DNA of 55,349 bases from Alphaproteobacteria bacterium (GTDB taxonomy: Bacteria; Pseudomonadota; Alphaproteobacteria; JAGPBS01), in assembly GCA_018063245.1 (NCBI GenBank), contig JAGPBS010000004.1, positions 1-55,349 on the forward strand. The letters are read 5' to 3'. Position numbers and translations under genes: made by a program. Positions 47,180 through 55,349 of the stretch are shown piece after piece. The notes under the pieces are model-generated. The model was given only the letters and a program-made list of their open reading frames with translations. It made no database searches and had not been told where the DNA came from. Numbering within the stretch: the first letter of the stretch is position 1; each line of letters begins with the position of its first letter.

Positions 47180-48535
47180 TTATCCGGCTTTAGATATTGC
47201 TTTTGCGTTTTTTTGGGAGGCTTGTGGAAAGTAACCTTTTCCCAAATGAATTAAGTTCATGTTTTCAAATGAGCTGGTCTCCAGGAGACGCCAACAGTCA
47301 ATAACTTGAGTTTCTTTTGAGTTGAACATATCTTCATTAATGCCTCTGAACTCGTCCCAAGCAGTCATAAGAACAACAATATCCTTATTATTTAAGGCTG
47401 ATTCAAGAGAGTCTGCATAAGTAACCTCATTACCCAAGATAGCTTCTGCCGGCGGCATTGAAACAGGATCATATACTGATACATCAAATCCCGCACTGAT
47501 AAGTTTAAGAGCTAGAGCGATTCCTTGAGATTCTTCAATCACAGGGGTGTTTGGTTTGTATGAGAGGCCTAAAATTGAAACACGTTTTCCAGAGCGTGAA
47601 AGTGATTGTATAATATTCAGTACGCGCTGTGTCTGGTGATGATTAATGCTATCGGTTGCTTTTGCAATATCCGTTTTTACATCAAGAATGCGGGCAAGTT
47701 GATTGAAAGCAACATTATCACGAGGGAAGCAAGGTCCACCATAAGCAACACCACCTTTTAGGTATTTAATACCAATCCGAGAATCGCACCCGATTGCATC
47801 GGTTACAACATCAACATCGGCCTCAGGTAGATAGTCACAAATTTCAGAGAGCATATTCGCATAAGAAATTTTTGTGGTGACGTAAGTGTTTACAGAGATT
47901 TTCGCGAGCTCTGCATTCACAAAGTTCATTCTTTTGACAAAGGGTCTATTTTCAGACGAATGAAGGTAAATCATTTCGAGCAGATCGCCTGCTTTTTTAT
48001 CGCTTTCGCCAATCAAATAGAAATCAGGGTAAAGCATATTTCTGATGACAGAGCCTAAAGCAATGAATTCAGGGCTGTAGCAGAGGCCAAGTGAATCACC
48101 TAGTTTTTTGCCAGAAGCTTTTTCAAGGGCTTCACGAATCTCACCGCCAGTTGAACCAGGCATAACCGTACTTGTGATAACAATCAAATGATATGAGCTT
48201 TTGTTTTTAAGAGCCGCTCCAATTTCAGTCATTGCATCGATGACATATTTGTTTGTGAAGACACCATCAGCGCCACTTGGCGTTGGAACGATAACAAAAG
48301 TTGCATCACTATTTTGAATTGCATAACTCATGTCGGTTGTTGCACTTAAGTGCTGCTGACCCTTTGTGATGTAATCCTGTAATTCAGGTTCAGTCACCGG
48401 AGCAATGCCTTGGTTGATTTGATCAACAAAGTGCTGATTTTTGTCAACACCAATAACATTGTATCCCTTAACAGCAAAAACAGCTGCCATAGGAGATCCC
48501 AATTTGCCAAGGCCAATGATAGATAGATTTCTCAT
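47180..48535 (-). CDS. UDP-glucose/GDP-mannose dehydrogenase-family enzyme
   Basis: 451 residues. SIIGLGKLGSPMAAVFA is the NAD-binding loop, and YGGPCFPRDN contains the catalytic cysteine of four-electron nucleotide-sugar dehydrogenases. All three domains are present. It converts a nucleotide-hexose to the uronic acid. Whether UDP-glucose, GDP-mannose or an N-acetylmannosamine derivative is used cannot be told by eye; lying between a GDP-mannose epimerase-like gene and manC makes GDP-linked sugars plausible. Confidence 0.9.
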   Translation of the reverse strand: MRNLSIIGLGKLGSPMAAVFAVKGYNVIGVDKNQHFVDQINQGIAPVTEPELQDYITKGQQHLSATTDMSYAIQNSDATFVIVPTPSGADGVFTNKYVIDAMTEIGAALKNKSSYHLIVITSTVMPGSTGGEIREALEKASGKKLGDSLGLCYSPEFIALGSVIRNMLYPDFYLIGESDKKAGDLLEMIYLHSSENRPFVKRMNFVNAELAKISVNTYVTTKISYANMLSEICDYLPEADVDVVTDAIGCDSRIGIKYLKGGVAYGGPCFPRDNVAFNQLARILDVKTDIAKATDSINHHQTQRVLNIIQSLSRSGKRVSILGLSYKPNTPVIEESQGIALALKLISAGFDVSVYDPVSMPPAEAILGNEVTYADSLESALNNKDIVVLMTAWDEFRGINEDMFNSKETQVIDCWRLLETSSFENMNLIHLGKGYFPQASQKNAKAISKAG

Positions 48536-48556
48536 GCTTATCTCCTCATGTATAAA

Positions 48557-49552
48557 CTAAGCGACTTTTCTGACAGACGGATTGGTCATCTGTTCATAAA
48601 TCCAAGAATATGTCTTACGTAAGCCATCTTTTAGAGCGATTGAAGGCTCCCAATTGAGCTCCTTTTTGATGAGTGTATTGTCGCTGTTACGACCACGAAC
48701 ACCGACTGGTGCGTTCAGATTGTAGCTGCGGGTTAGCTTCACATTTGCGATCTCTTCAACAATATCAACCAATGTATTGATTGAAACAAGTTCAGAGCTA
48801 CCAAGATTGATTGGGTAGAGAATATCGCTATCCATAATCATTCTTGTGCCTTTCAAACAATCGTCGATATACATAAAGCTTCTTGTCTGTTTACCGTCTC
48901 CCCAGATTTCAATTTTACCTGATTTGTTGAGCTGCGCTTCAATAACTTTGCGGCAAATTGCTGCAGGCGCTTTTTCACGACCGCCGTCATAAGTGCCAAG
49001 TGGCCCGTAAACATTGTGATAGCGTGCAACGCGTGTTTCAAGACCAAAGTCTTCACGGTAATGGCGGCAGAGTCTTTCACCAAATAGCTTTTCCCACCCA
49101 TATCCGTCTTCAGCCATTGCGGGATAAGCATCTTCTTCTCTAAGGGCAGTGACATTAGCATCTGTTTGCTTGTAAGCCGCATAGACGCAAGCAGATGATG
49201 CAAAGAAAAATCTTTTCGCGGTATAATGTTTTGCAGCAACAAGCATGTGAGTGTTAATCAGAGAAGAGAGCATACAAAGAGCTTTGTTATGTTCAATAAA
49301 ACCCATACCGCCCATGTCAGCCGCTAAGTTGTAAATATACTGAGCGCCTTCACATGTCTCAAAACAAGCATTCTTTTCCTGCAAATCAAGTTGACGATTG
49401 TCAACATCAGGTAAGAAATGATACCATTCATCAAATGGTTTTTTATCGACAGCCCTAATATTTTTATAGCCTTCATTTTTGAAATGTTCAACAAGTGCGC
49501 CTGCGATAAAACCACCAGCGCCGGTTACAACAATTAAATCATCTTTTTTCAT
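48557..49552 (-). CDS. GDP-mannose 3,5-epimerase-like SDR enzyme
   Basis: 331 residues from the ATG at 49552, preceded by GGAG; an ATG at 49564 has no site. TGAGGFIAGALVEHF is the NAD loop. NLAADMGGMGFI, SSACVY and GYGWEKL (Y-x3-K catalytic pair) follow. YHNVYGPLGTYDGGREKAP and GVRGRNSDNTLIK are strikingly like plant GDP-mannose 3,5-epimerase, which makes GDP-L-galactose. In bacteria, relatives supply L-galactose or L-gulose for surface polymers. First gene of the four-gene minus-strand sugar operon. Confidence 0.85.
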   Translation of the reverse strand: MKKDDLIVVTGAGGFIAGALVEHFKNEGYKNIRAVDKKPFDEWYHFLPDVDNRQLDLQEKNACFETCEGAQYIYNLAADMGGMGFIEHNKALCMLSSLINTHMLVAAKHYTAKRFFFASSACVYAAYKQTDANVTALREEDAYPAMAEDGYGWEKLFGERLCRHYREDFGLETRVARYHNVYGPLGTYDGGREKAPAAICRKVIEAQLNKSGKIEIWGDGKQTRSFMYIDDCLKGTRMIMDSDILYPINLGSSELVSINTLVDIVEEIANVKLTRSYNLNAPVGVRGRNSDNTLIKKELNWEPSIALKDGLRKTYSWIYEQMTNPSVRKVA

Positions 49553-49666
49553 ACGATACTCCATAAATTTATAATGTTATACCGCATCCTAACAAACCAG
49601 GCACCGAAATACAATCTCTATTTATTTTTAAGCAATCTATTTTATTGTAAGCTTATTTACATGAAT

Positions 49667-49696
49667 TTGACTCTAATAATAAAATATGTCTATAAT
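49667..49696 (+). promoter_or_regulatory. Sigma-70-type promoter of the prsR-like gene
   Basis: TTGACT at 49667-49672 and TATAAT at 49691-49696 with an 18-base spacer. No sigma-54 (-24/-12) element was found by eye in this intergenic region. Confidence 0.6.
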
Positions 49697-49732
49697 ATAT
49701 GCTATGATATATTGTCAAACAGGGAAATGTAG

Positions 49733-51127
49733 ATGTCAGAAATACAGGCGATTGATCAAATGCAAAAAGGGTCTTCTGCTCCGTTGACTTTGCTTGTTGT
49801 TGAAGATGATAAAGGTGTTCAAAGTCAGTTGAAGTGGGCATTGGCAGAGAGCTATAACTTATTTATGGCTGAAGATAGGCAAACAGCTCTTGAGATAATG
49901 GATCAAGAAAGGCCTATGGTCGTGATTTTGGATTTGGGTTTGCCCCCGGATGCCAATGGGGCAACAGAGGGGTTGTTTATCTTAGAAACAATCCGAGAAA
50001 AATATCCAACAACAAAAGTAATTATTGCAAGTGGTAATAGTGATTTACAAAATGCTCTTAAGGCGATAGAGCTTGGCGCTTATGATTTTTATTCAAAGCC
50101 AATTGATCTCGACGTTTTGAATCACATCATTAAACGAGCATGGCATGTTGCAAAGCTAGAGAAAGAAAATGAGCGCAGGGCCGGATCGATGCAGAATGCC
50201 TACCTGGATGGTATCATTTCAGGGGATCCAAATATATCAAAGATTGCGCAATCTGTCCGAAAGATTGCATGTACTGATATTTCTGTATTAATTACAGGTG
50301 AAAGTGGTACAGGGAAAGAGCTTGTAGCAAAGGCGATTCACTATAGCAGCCCAAGAGCAAATCATGAATTTGTTGCCATCAATTGTGCGGCGATACCCGA
50401 GAATTTACTCGAGAGCGAATTGTTTGGATTTGATAAGGGTTCTTTTACAGGCGCTGTTACCCAAAGTATTGGTAAGGTTGAGGTGGCGAATCAGGGAACT
50501 TTGTTTCTTGATGAAATTGGTGACATGCCTTTGATCTTGCAATCAAAACTACTACGATTTCTGCAAGAGCGTCATATTGAACGAATTGGTGGCCGTAAAA
50601 AAATACCAATTGATATTCGCGTGTTATGTGCAACGCACCAAAATTTAAAAGAGATGATCACAGCGGGCACTTTTAGGGAAGATCTTTTTTACAGACTCAA
50701 TGAATTTTCAATCACCCTGCCTCCTTTACGAGAAAGAGTCGGTGATATTGAGTTGCTTGCTAAGTATTTTATCAATCGTTTTTCAAAAGAACTGAAAAAA
50801 CAAGTGACGGGCATTAGTGATAAAGCGCTTGTGGTTCTTGAAGAGTATGGATGGCCTGGAAACATAAGAGAGTTTGAGAATAAAATAAAAAGAGCTGTTA
50901 TTATGACAGATAAAAAGCAGATCACGGCTCAAGATTTAGAAATCACCGCAAAGAATGATTTTGATGGACTGCCAACTTTAAAAGATTTTAGAGACAAGCA
51001 TGAAAAAGATTTGCTGATTAAAGCACTACAGGCGACGCGCGGCAATGTGAGTCTTGTGTCTAAGATTTTGGACATTAGCAGGCCAAAGGTTTATGAAATG
51101 ATCGAATCTTACAAGATTGAACTTTAA
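49733..51127 (+). CDS. prsR: PrsR-type sigma-54-dependent response regulator
   Basis: 464 residues: receiver domain (1-~140), AAA+ sigma-54 activator domain (~155-390), Fis-type DNA-binding helix at the end. D67 in VVILDLGLPPD is the phosphoacceptor. GESGTGKE (189-196) is Walker A. The sigma-54 contact loop reads GSFTGA (236-241) rather than GAFTGA. The receiver, with DLGLPPD followed by EGLFILETI and GAYDFYSKPID, resembles the PEP-CTERM-box response regulator family that controls exopolysaccharide genes with the kinase PrsK. No kinase gene is visible here. Confidence 0.87.
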   Translation: MSEIQAIDQMQKGSSAPLTLLVVEDDKGVQSQLKWALAESYNLFMAEDRQTALEIMDQERPMVVILDLGLPPDANGATEGLFILETIREKYPTTKVIIASGNSDLQNALKAIELGAYDFYSKPIDLDVLNHIIKRAWHVAKLEKENERRAGSMQNAYLDGIISGDPNISKIAQSVRKIACTDISVLITGESGTGKELVAKAIHYSSPRANHEFVAINCAAIPENLLESELFGFDKGSFTGAVTQSIGKVEVANQGTLFLDEIGDMPLILQSKLLRFLQERHIERIGGRKKIPIDIRVLCATHQNLKEMITAGTFREDLFYRLNEFSITLPPLRERVGDIELLAKYFINRFSKELKKQVTGISDKALVVLEEYGWPGNIREFENKIKRAVIMTDKKQITAQDLEITAKNDFDGLPTLKDFRDKHEKDLLIKALQATRGNVSLVSKILDISRPKVYEMIESYKIEL

Positions 51128-51214
51128 CCCAAAATCAGGGCAGAATCATCACACGTTTTAGAAATAAATTAAGATTTCATCGTCATAATGGGGCGATCAA
51201 TAAGGAGAAAAATA

Positions 51215-53992
51215 ATGTCTAAAAAATCTGTTTCATATCTTTTGGCATCTAGCCTTTTATTTACAGCTCTTAGTATGCAGGCCTATGCAAATGATAAAAG
51301 TGTTGCTTTGACAAAAAAAGCCCAAGAGGCAATGGAAAAAGGCGATGCAAATACAGCAATCATTCATTTAAAAAATGCTTTGAAAGAAGATGACTCAGAT
51401 GTTGCTGCGCGCGTTAAGCTTGGAGATTTGTATTTCGCAAAAGGTCAGCTTGCTGATGCAGAAAAAGAATATGAGTTTGCCCTCAGTAAAGGTGCTGATG
51501 ATAAGACATTTATTTTAGCTCTAGCAGAAGCCTATCAGCGTGAAGGTAAATTTGATGAGGTTATAGATAAAATTCAACCTGGAAATCGCGGTGATGATAT
51601 TGAATCAAGAATCATCGGGGCGCGTGGTTTTGCTTTTCTAGGCAAAGGAGATATTGAGCAGGCTAAAAAACTTATCGGAGAAGCTGTTGCTAAGAATCCA
51701 AAAAACCCTGATATCCGTTTGTGGGAAGTCAATCTTTATGTTCAATTGAAAGATTTAAAACAAGCGGAGAATGTGCTTGATGAAATTCTCAAAGAGTCAC
51801 CTGATTTTGTGCCTGCGCTCGTTTTGAAAGGAAATTTTTTAAAATCGAATCAGAAACTTGATGAAGCTGTGGACCTCTACACAAAAGCGCTTGATAAAGA
51901 TCCAAAGGAATTTCAAGCACGTTACAACAGAGGTCTGTCTTATTTTGCTTTGAATAAAGACGCTGAAGCTGAAAAAGATGCTGCTGTTTTAACAGATATA
52001 GCTCCAAAGCATCCTTTAGTAAACTATCTGAATGCTTTGTTGCTTGCGAAAAAGAATCAAGATGATCAAGCCACAGAAAAATTACAAACAATGGGCGCTT
52101 TTGTGAATGAGTATCCTCCTGCATTGTATTTAATGGGGATGTTGAATTTTAGAAATCAACGCCTTGAAGCAGCGGAAGCGAATTTCAGAATGCTATTGGG
52201 ATTTGCGCCACAATCTGCTGATGTACGTATTTTCTTGGCGAATATTTATATGGCAAAAGGAACACCACAAAAAGCAATCGATTTGCTCAATGAAATTGTG
52301 ACAGACAGTACAACAGATCAAAGACTTTTGGGCACTTTGTCAAATGCTTATATGAAAGCAGGCAAAGCAGACAAGGCAACTGAGATCCTAGAAAAAGTCA
52401 TTAGTATTGCGCCTGATAATGAAGAAGCTCAAACAAGGCTTGCTTTGACAAGACTCCAAGGTGGCAATGCAACAGAAGGTCTAGCAGAGCTTGAAAAATT
52501 AAATGAGAAAAATCCTGATAATGTTCAATCAGGCTTGCTTCTTGCAATCTCTTATATTCAAGCGAATCGTCTAGAAGAGGCTGAGAAAGAGATTCTTGAG
52601 ATCAAAGATAAGATGAAAGACAATCCTTTCCCTGAGAATTTGTTAGGTGCCGTTTACGCAAGAATGAACCAACCTGACAAAGCACGCGAAGCTTTTAATA
52701 AGGCCATTGCGATCAAATCTGATTTTGCGCCTGCATACTTCAATCTTGCTGGTATGGCGATTGTTGAGAAAAAATTTGATGAGGCTCAAAAGTTCTATGA
52801 ATCAGTTTTGAAATTTGATGATAAGAATATCAAAGCCTATACAGGACTTGCAACTCTTGCAAATCAAGCGGGTAAGAAAGACGATGTGTTAAAATATCTT
52901 AAAATGGCAAGTGATAAGAATCCAAAAGATCCGCAACCTGCGATTGCTGTGGTTGATTTTTATCTGGGCAATCAGGATACAGACACAGCTTTGATGACGG
53001 CACGTAAACTATCTGAAACTTACCCAGATGATGTTTATGTTCTAGATGTGTTAGGCAGAACACAATTGCTCGCAAAGCAATATGATGGAGCCATAAGCAC
53101 ATATCAGAAACTTGTTTCTGTAAACCCAGAATTGCCGATGGGTTATTATCGATTGGCGCAATCTTATGCCTCAGTTAAAAAGATGGACGAAGCTAAGAAA
53201 ACCTTGCTGCAGGCTGTTAAATCAAATCCTACTTTTATACTGGGCTATCGTGATTTAATCGCTCTCGCTGTTCAGGAAAAGAATTATACTGAGGCTCTAA
53301 CTTATGCCGAGGATTTGAAGAAGAATGACCCTAAATCATCTCTAGGCGATATGGTCATTGGCGATATTTATCGTGAGCAAGGTGATATTGAAAAAGCGAT
53401 GCACGCCTATAAAGCAGGATTCGACTTCCAGCCGAATAATATGCTGCTTGTAAAGCTTTATGAAACAAATGTTATGCAAAAAAAGGAAAAAGAAGGCCGT
53501 GAACTTCTTGAGAATTGGCTTGAAAAAAATCCGGATGATGCTGGCGTTTTGACTGTCTATGCAAACCATCTTTTACAGGTCAATGAGAAAGACAAAGCAA
53601 TTGCCCAGTATGAGCATGTGTTAAAATTGAATCCAAAAAATCCGATGGCATTGAATAACTTGGCTTGGTTGTATCATGAGAAAAGTGATCCAAAAGCAAT
53701 CGAAACAGCAAAACAGGCCTATGATCTAGCGCCAGCTGTACCTGAAGTTGCTGATACTTATGGATGGATCTTGTTCAAAAGCGGTGATAAAAAACAGGCA
53801 AGAACAGTTTTCTCAAAATCTCTTGAAAATGCAGAGACAAAAAATCCAACAATTCAGTATCACTATGCTTTTGTGCTCTCAGAAGATGGCGATAAAAAAG
53901 AAGCGGTGAAAATCCTACAAGCTCTTTTAAAAGATAATCCAAACTTCCCTGAGAAGCCGGATGCTGAAAAATTGCTGAAGGATTTGAGCTAA
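51215..53992 (+). CDS. PrsT-like periplasmic TPR-repeat protein
   Basis: 925 residues from the ATG at 51215, behind AAGGAG; an ATG at 51188 gives a basic pre-leader and is less likely. Residues 1-26 are a signal peptide with cleavage after AYA. The rest is about twenty TPR units (for example AIIHLKNALKEDDSDVAARV, then AEKEYEFALSKGA). It matches the PEP-CTERM-system TPR protein family that accompanies prsR. Family members are usually lipoproteins; here no lipobox cysteine is visible, so it should be soluble in the periplasm. Probable role: assembly or export of exopolysaccharide. Confidence 0.82.
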   Translation: MSKKSVSYLLASSLLFTALSMQAYANDKSVALTKKAQEAMEKGDANTAIIHLKNALKEDDSDVAARVKLGDLYFAKGQLADAEKEYEFALSKGADDKTFILALAEAYQREGKFDEVIDKIQPGNRGDDIESRIIGARGFAFLGKGDIEQAKKLIGEAVAKNPKNPDIRLWEVNLYVQLKDLKQAENVLDEILKESPDFVPALVLKGNFLKSNQKLDEAVDLYTKALDKDPKEFQARYNRGLSYFALNKDAEAEKDAAVLTDIAPKHPLVNYLNALLLAKKNQDDQATEKLQTMGAFVNEYPPALYLMGMLNFRNQRLEAAEANFRMLLGFAPQSADVRIFLANIYMAKGTPQKAIDLLNEIVTDSTTDQRLLGTLSNAYMKAGKADKATEILEKVISIAPDNEEAQTRLALTRLQGGNATEGLAELEKLNEKNPDNVQSGLLLAISYIQANRLEEAEKEILEIKDKMKDNPFPENLLGAVYARMNQPDKAREAFNKAIAIKSDFAPAYFNLAGMAIVEKKFDEAQKFYESVLKFDDKNIKAYTGLATLANQAGKKDDVLKYLKMASDKNPKDPQPAIAVVDFYLGNQDTDTALMTARKLSETYPDDVYVLDVLGRTQLLAKQYDGAISTYQKLVSVNPELPMGYYRLAQSYASVKKMDEAKKTLLQAVKSNPTFILGYRDLIALAVQEKNYTEALTYAEDLKKNDPKSSLGDMVIGDIYREQGDIEKAMHAYKAGFDFQPNNMLLVKLYETNVMQKKEKEGRELLENWLEKNPDDAGVLTVYANHLLQVNEKDKAIAQYEHVLKLNPKNPMALNNLAWLYHEKSDPKAIETAKQAYDLAPAVPEVADTYGWILFKSGDKKQARTVFSKSLENAETKNPTIQYHYAFVLSEDGDKKEAVKILQALLKDNPNFPEKPDAEKLLKDLS

Positions 53993-54012
53993 TAACGGTT
54001 TGAAAATTTGAG

Positions 54013-54035
54013 AGAGCTCCGATAATCGGAGCTCT
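54013..54035 (+). terminator. Hairpin after the TPR gene
   Basis: AGAGCTCCGAT pairs perfectly with ATCGGAGCTCT around a single A (so 9-10 pairs with a small loop). The following TCTGC is a poor U-tract, so it may be an attenuator or mRNA-stability element between this gene and the glycosyltransferase. Confidence 0.6.
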
Positions 54036-54064
54036 TCTGCATTGAGGGAGTCCATGAGGCGCTT

Positions 54065-55180
54065 ATGAAAAAACTACTCCATGTTTTTCCATCTCTTGCG
54101 TTGGGCGGATCGCAAAAGCGTCTGATCGATTTGCTCCATGATCCAATTCTGGGATCGCATCATCATCTTTTCATTTGTGTTGAGCCTAAGTGTGAGATTG
54201 AAACTTACTTTCCTTCCGGGCTTAAATATACGGTCATTCCATTTAAGCCACTTCCTTTTCTGCCTCAGCGCTATGCCCAAATGCGTAAAGTTCTAAAAGA
54301 GCTAAAACCTGATGTGTTGCTCACCTATAATTGGGGAGCCATTGAATGGGGGCTGGCGAACTTTCCTGAAATTGTACCGCACTATGTTCATCTTGAAGAT
54401 GGATTTGGCCCTGATGAACAATCAAGCCTGAAATTGCATCGTACATTGTTCAGGCGTCTTGTTTTTACGCTCGCGCTTGATGATCTCATTGTTCCATCAC
54501 AGACACTTGCTGAGATTGCGGATGCTTATTGGAATGTAATCCCGCCGATGCTTCATTATATTCCCAATGGAATTGATATAAAGCCTTATAAGCAGAAGAA
54601 AACAGCAAGGCGGGCTTTGCTTGAAAAGCTGGGGCTTCGAGATGAGTCTTTGTTCTTGTACGGATCCATTGCAAGGCTGCGAAAAGAGAAAAACTTTCCA
54701 AAGATGATTGAGATTTTTGATAGGCTCCAGGCGGATGATCCAAAAGCGCGGCTCGTGATTATGGGAACAGGATCTGAAGAAGAGCATCTCAAAGCACTGG
54801 TTGCAACAAAAAATCTGACGGATAAGGTTTTCCTTATGGGGCACATCAGTGAGCCGGGTAAATATTTACCAGGTCTAGATATGTTCTTGTTGACCTCAGA
54901 TACTGAGCAAATGCCTTATTCAATTGTGGAAGCCATGGCATCTAAGGTTCCGATTGTGACAACAGATGTTGGTGATATCAAAACGATGCTTTGTGCTGAG
55001 AATACCGCTTTTCTTGCCTCTAAAACAGATAAGGCGGGTTTCATCAAAAAAGTGAAGCTCTTGCGCGACGACAAAGCTCAACAAGCAAGGCTTGCTGAGC
55101 TCAATGCCGAGAAGGTGAAGACTGAGTATCTCCTAGAGACAATGAGAGAGGCCCACCGGGAGATTTATTTGGAGGGGTAA
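54065..55180 (+). CDS. GT4-type glycosyltransferase
   Basis: 371 residues, GT-B fold, with N-terminal FPSLALGGSQKRLIDLL opening. IPNGIDIKPYK is the hinge and nucleotide-sugar region. YGSIARLRKEKNFPKMIE, GTGSEEEHLK and EAMASKVPIVTTDVGDI (landmarks YGSIARL, GTGSEE and VEAMASKVPIV) are GT4 motifs; the second glutamate of the EX7E pattern is in IVEAMAS. It transfers a sugar from a nucleotide donor to a growing polysaccharide or lipid. GAGG precedes the ATG. No signal or membrane segment. It follows the TPR gene and likely belongs to the same surface-polymer locus. Confidence 0.88.
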   Translation: MKKLLHVFPSLALGGSQKRLIDLLHDPILGSHHHLFICVEPKCEIETYFPSGLKYTVIPFKPLPFLPQRYAQMRKVLKELKPDVLLTYNWGAIEWGLANFPEIVPHYVHLEDGFGPDEQSSLKLHRTLFRRLVFTLALDDLIVPSQTLAEIADAYWNVIPPMLHYIPNGIDIKPYKQKKTARRALLEKLGLRDESLFLYGSIARLRKEKNFPKMIEIFDRLQADDPKARLVIMGTGSEEEHLKALVATKNLTDKVFLMGHISEPGKYLPGLDMFLLTSDTEQMPYSIVEAMASKVPIVTTDVGDIKTMLCAENTAFLASKTDKAGFIKKVKLLRDDKAQQARLAELNAEKVKTEYLLETMREAHREIYLEG

Positions 55181-55349
55181 ATAATTCTTAAGGGCAGTAT
55201 TAGGCCATTCTTTTTCAGGAGGTATTTCTCAAAACGGTCACAATAAATGTTTTTTTACAAAAAAGTATTTTTTTTTTTTTTTTTTTCATTAAATATGATT
55301 TATAATAGGACTATGTTTTGTAAAAAGCATATTTAATGAATTTTTAATG
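55181..55349 (+). promoter_or_regulatory. 3' end of window: T19 tract with TATAAT
   Basis: A run of 19 T at 55268-55286 is followed by TATAAT at 55301-55306. The run could act as a terminator remnant, an UP-like element or a variable-length tract. No gene is seen before the window ends. Confidence 0.35.

Noticed and set aside
49553-49732. Sigma-54 promoter in the intergenic region before prsR and the epimerase operon
   Set aside because: The best GG-to-GC spacing is 11 rather than 10 bases and flanking consensus is missing.

Overview
The window looks like part of the chromosome of a host-associated, probably intracellular alphaproteobacterium (Rickettsiales/Holosporales-like). The evidence is: a non-mitochondrial-type ATP/ADP translocase; an atpHAGDC operon without atpBEF, the usual alphaproteobacterial split; a J-protein/cobS/cobT trio; and many eukaryote-like repeat proteins (leucine-rich, Sel1). 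The species cannot be named from the sequence alone.

Layout. 1-79 is the 3' end of a 23S rRNA with no 5S gene behind it. 425-5872 holds a flavin reductase and a tightly overlapping operon of resistance-like enzymes (serine beta-lactamase fold, AAC(6')-like acetyltransferase, APH-like kinase) with a secreted protein and a leucine-rich protein. 5890-13700 holds a three-PAS chemoreceptor, a Sel1 protein, J-protein/cobS/cobT and the nucleotide translocase. 13912-18525 holds a leucine-rich protein made of 84-bp DNA repeats and a 1038-residue Sel1 protein that ends in a HigB/RelE-like toxin domain. 18694-25662 holds rmuC, xerC, a small transaldolase, a tnpB-only IS200/IS605-type element and priA. 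25817-32920 holds a small secreted Cys-rich protein, the ATP synthase operon, and two paralogous membrane proteins with long acid-free basic N-termini. 32931-35922 carries a CoA-transferase, a membrane protein and dapE.

The most unusual segment is 35909-42723. A 42-bp perfect direct repeat, spanning the dapD stop and dapE start, flanks a 6.8-kb plus-strand island that separates dapE from dapD. A decayed second copy of the dapD 3' end remains beside dapE. The island carries a consensus promoter, an irregular tRNA-like gene, a cupin + haem-oxygenase-like diiron enzyme, a lactate/malate-dehydrogenase-like protein, a 763-residue unknown protein, an EamA-type transporter, a LysR regulator, and a short promoter-terminator unit that may be a small RNA. 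The enzyme has the same two domain types as the N-nitrosourea-forming enzyme SznF, in the opposite order. This suggests a small-molecule pathway with export and dedicated regulation.

43680-55180 is a surface-polysaccharide region. It has FkbM and class I methyltransferases, manC, a nucleotide-sugar dehydrogenase, a GDP-mannose 3,5-epimerase-like protein, a PrsR-type sigma-54 response regulator, a PrsT-type TPR protein and a glycosyltransferase. GDP-mannose from ManC would feed the epimerase and possibly the dehydrogenase. PrsR/PrsT-type genes normally accompany exopolysaccharide and PEP-CTERM/exosortase systems, but no exosortase lies in this window.
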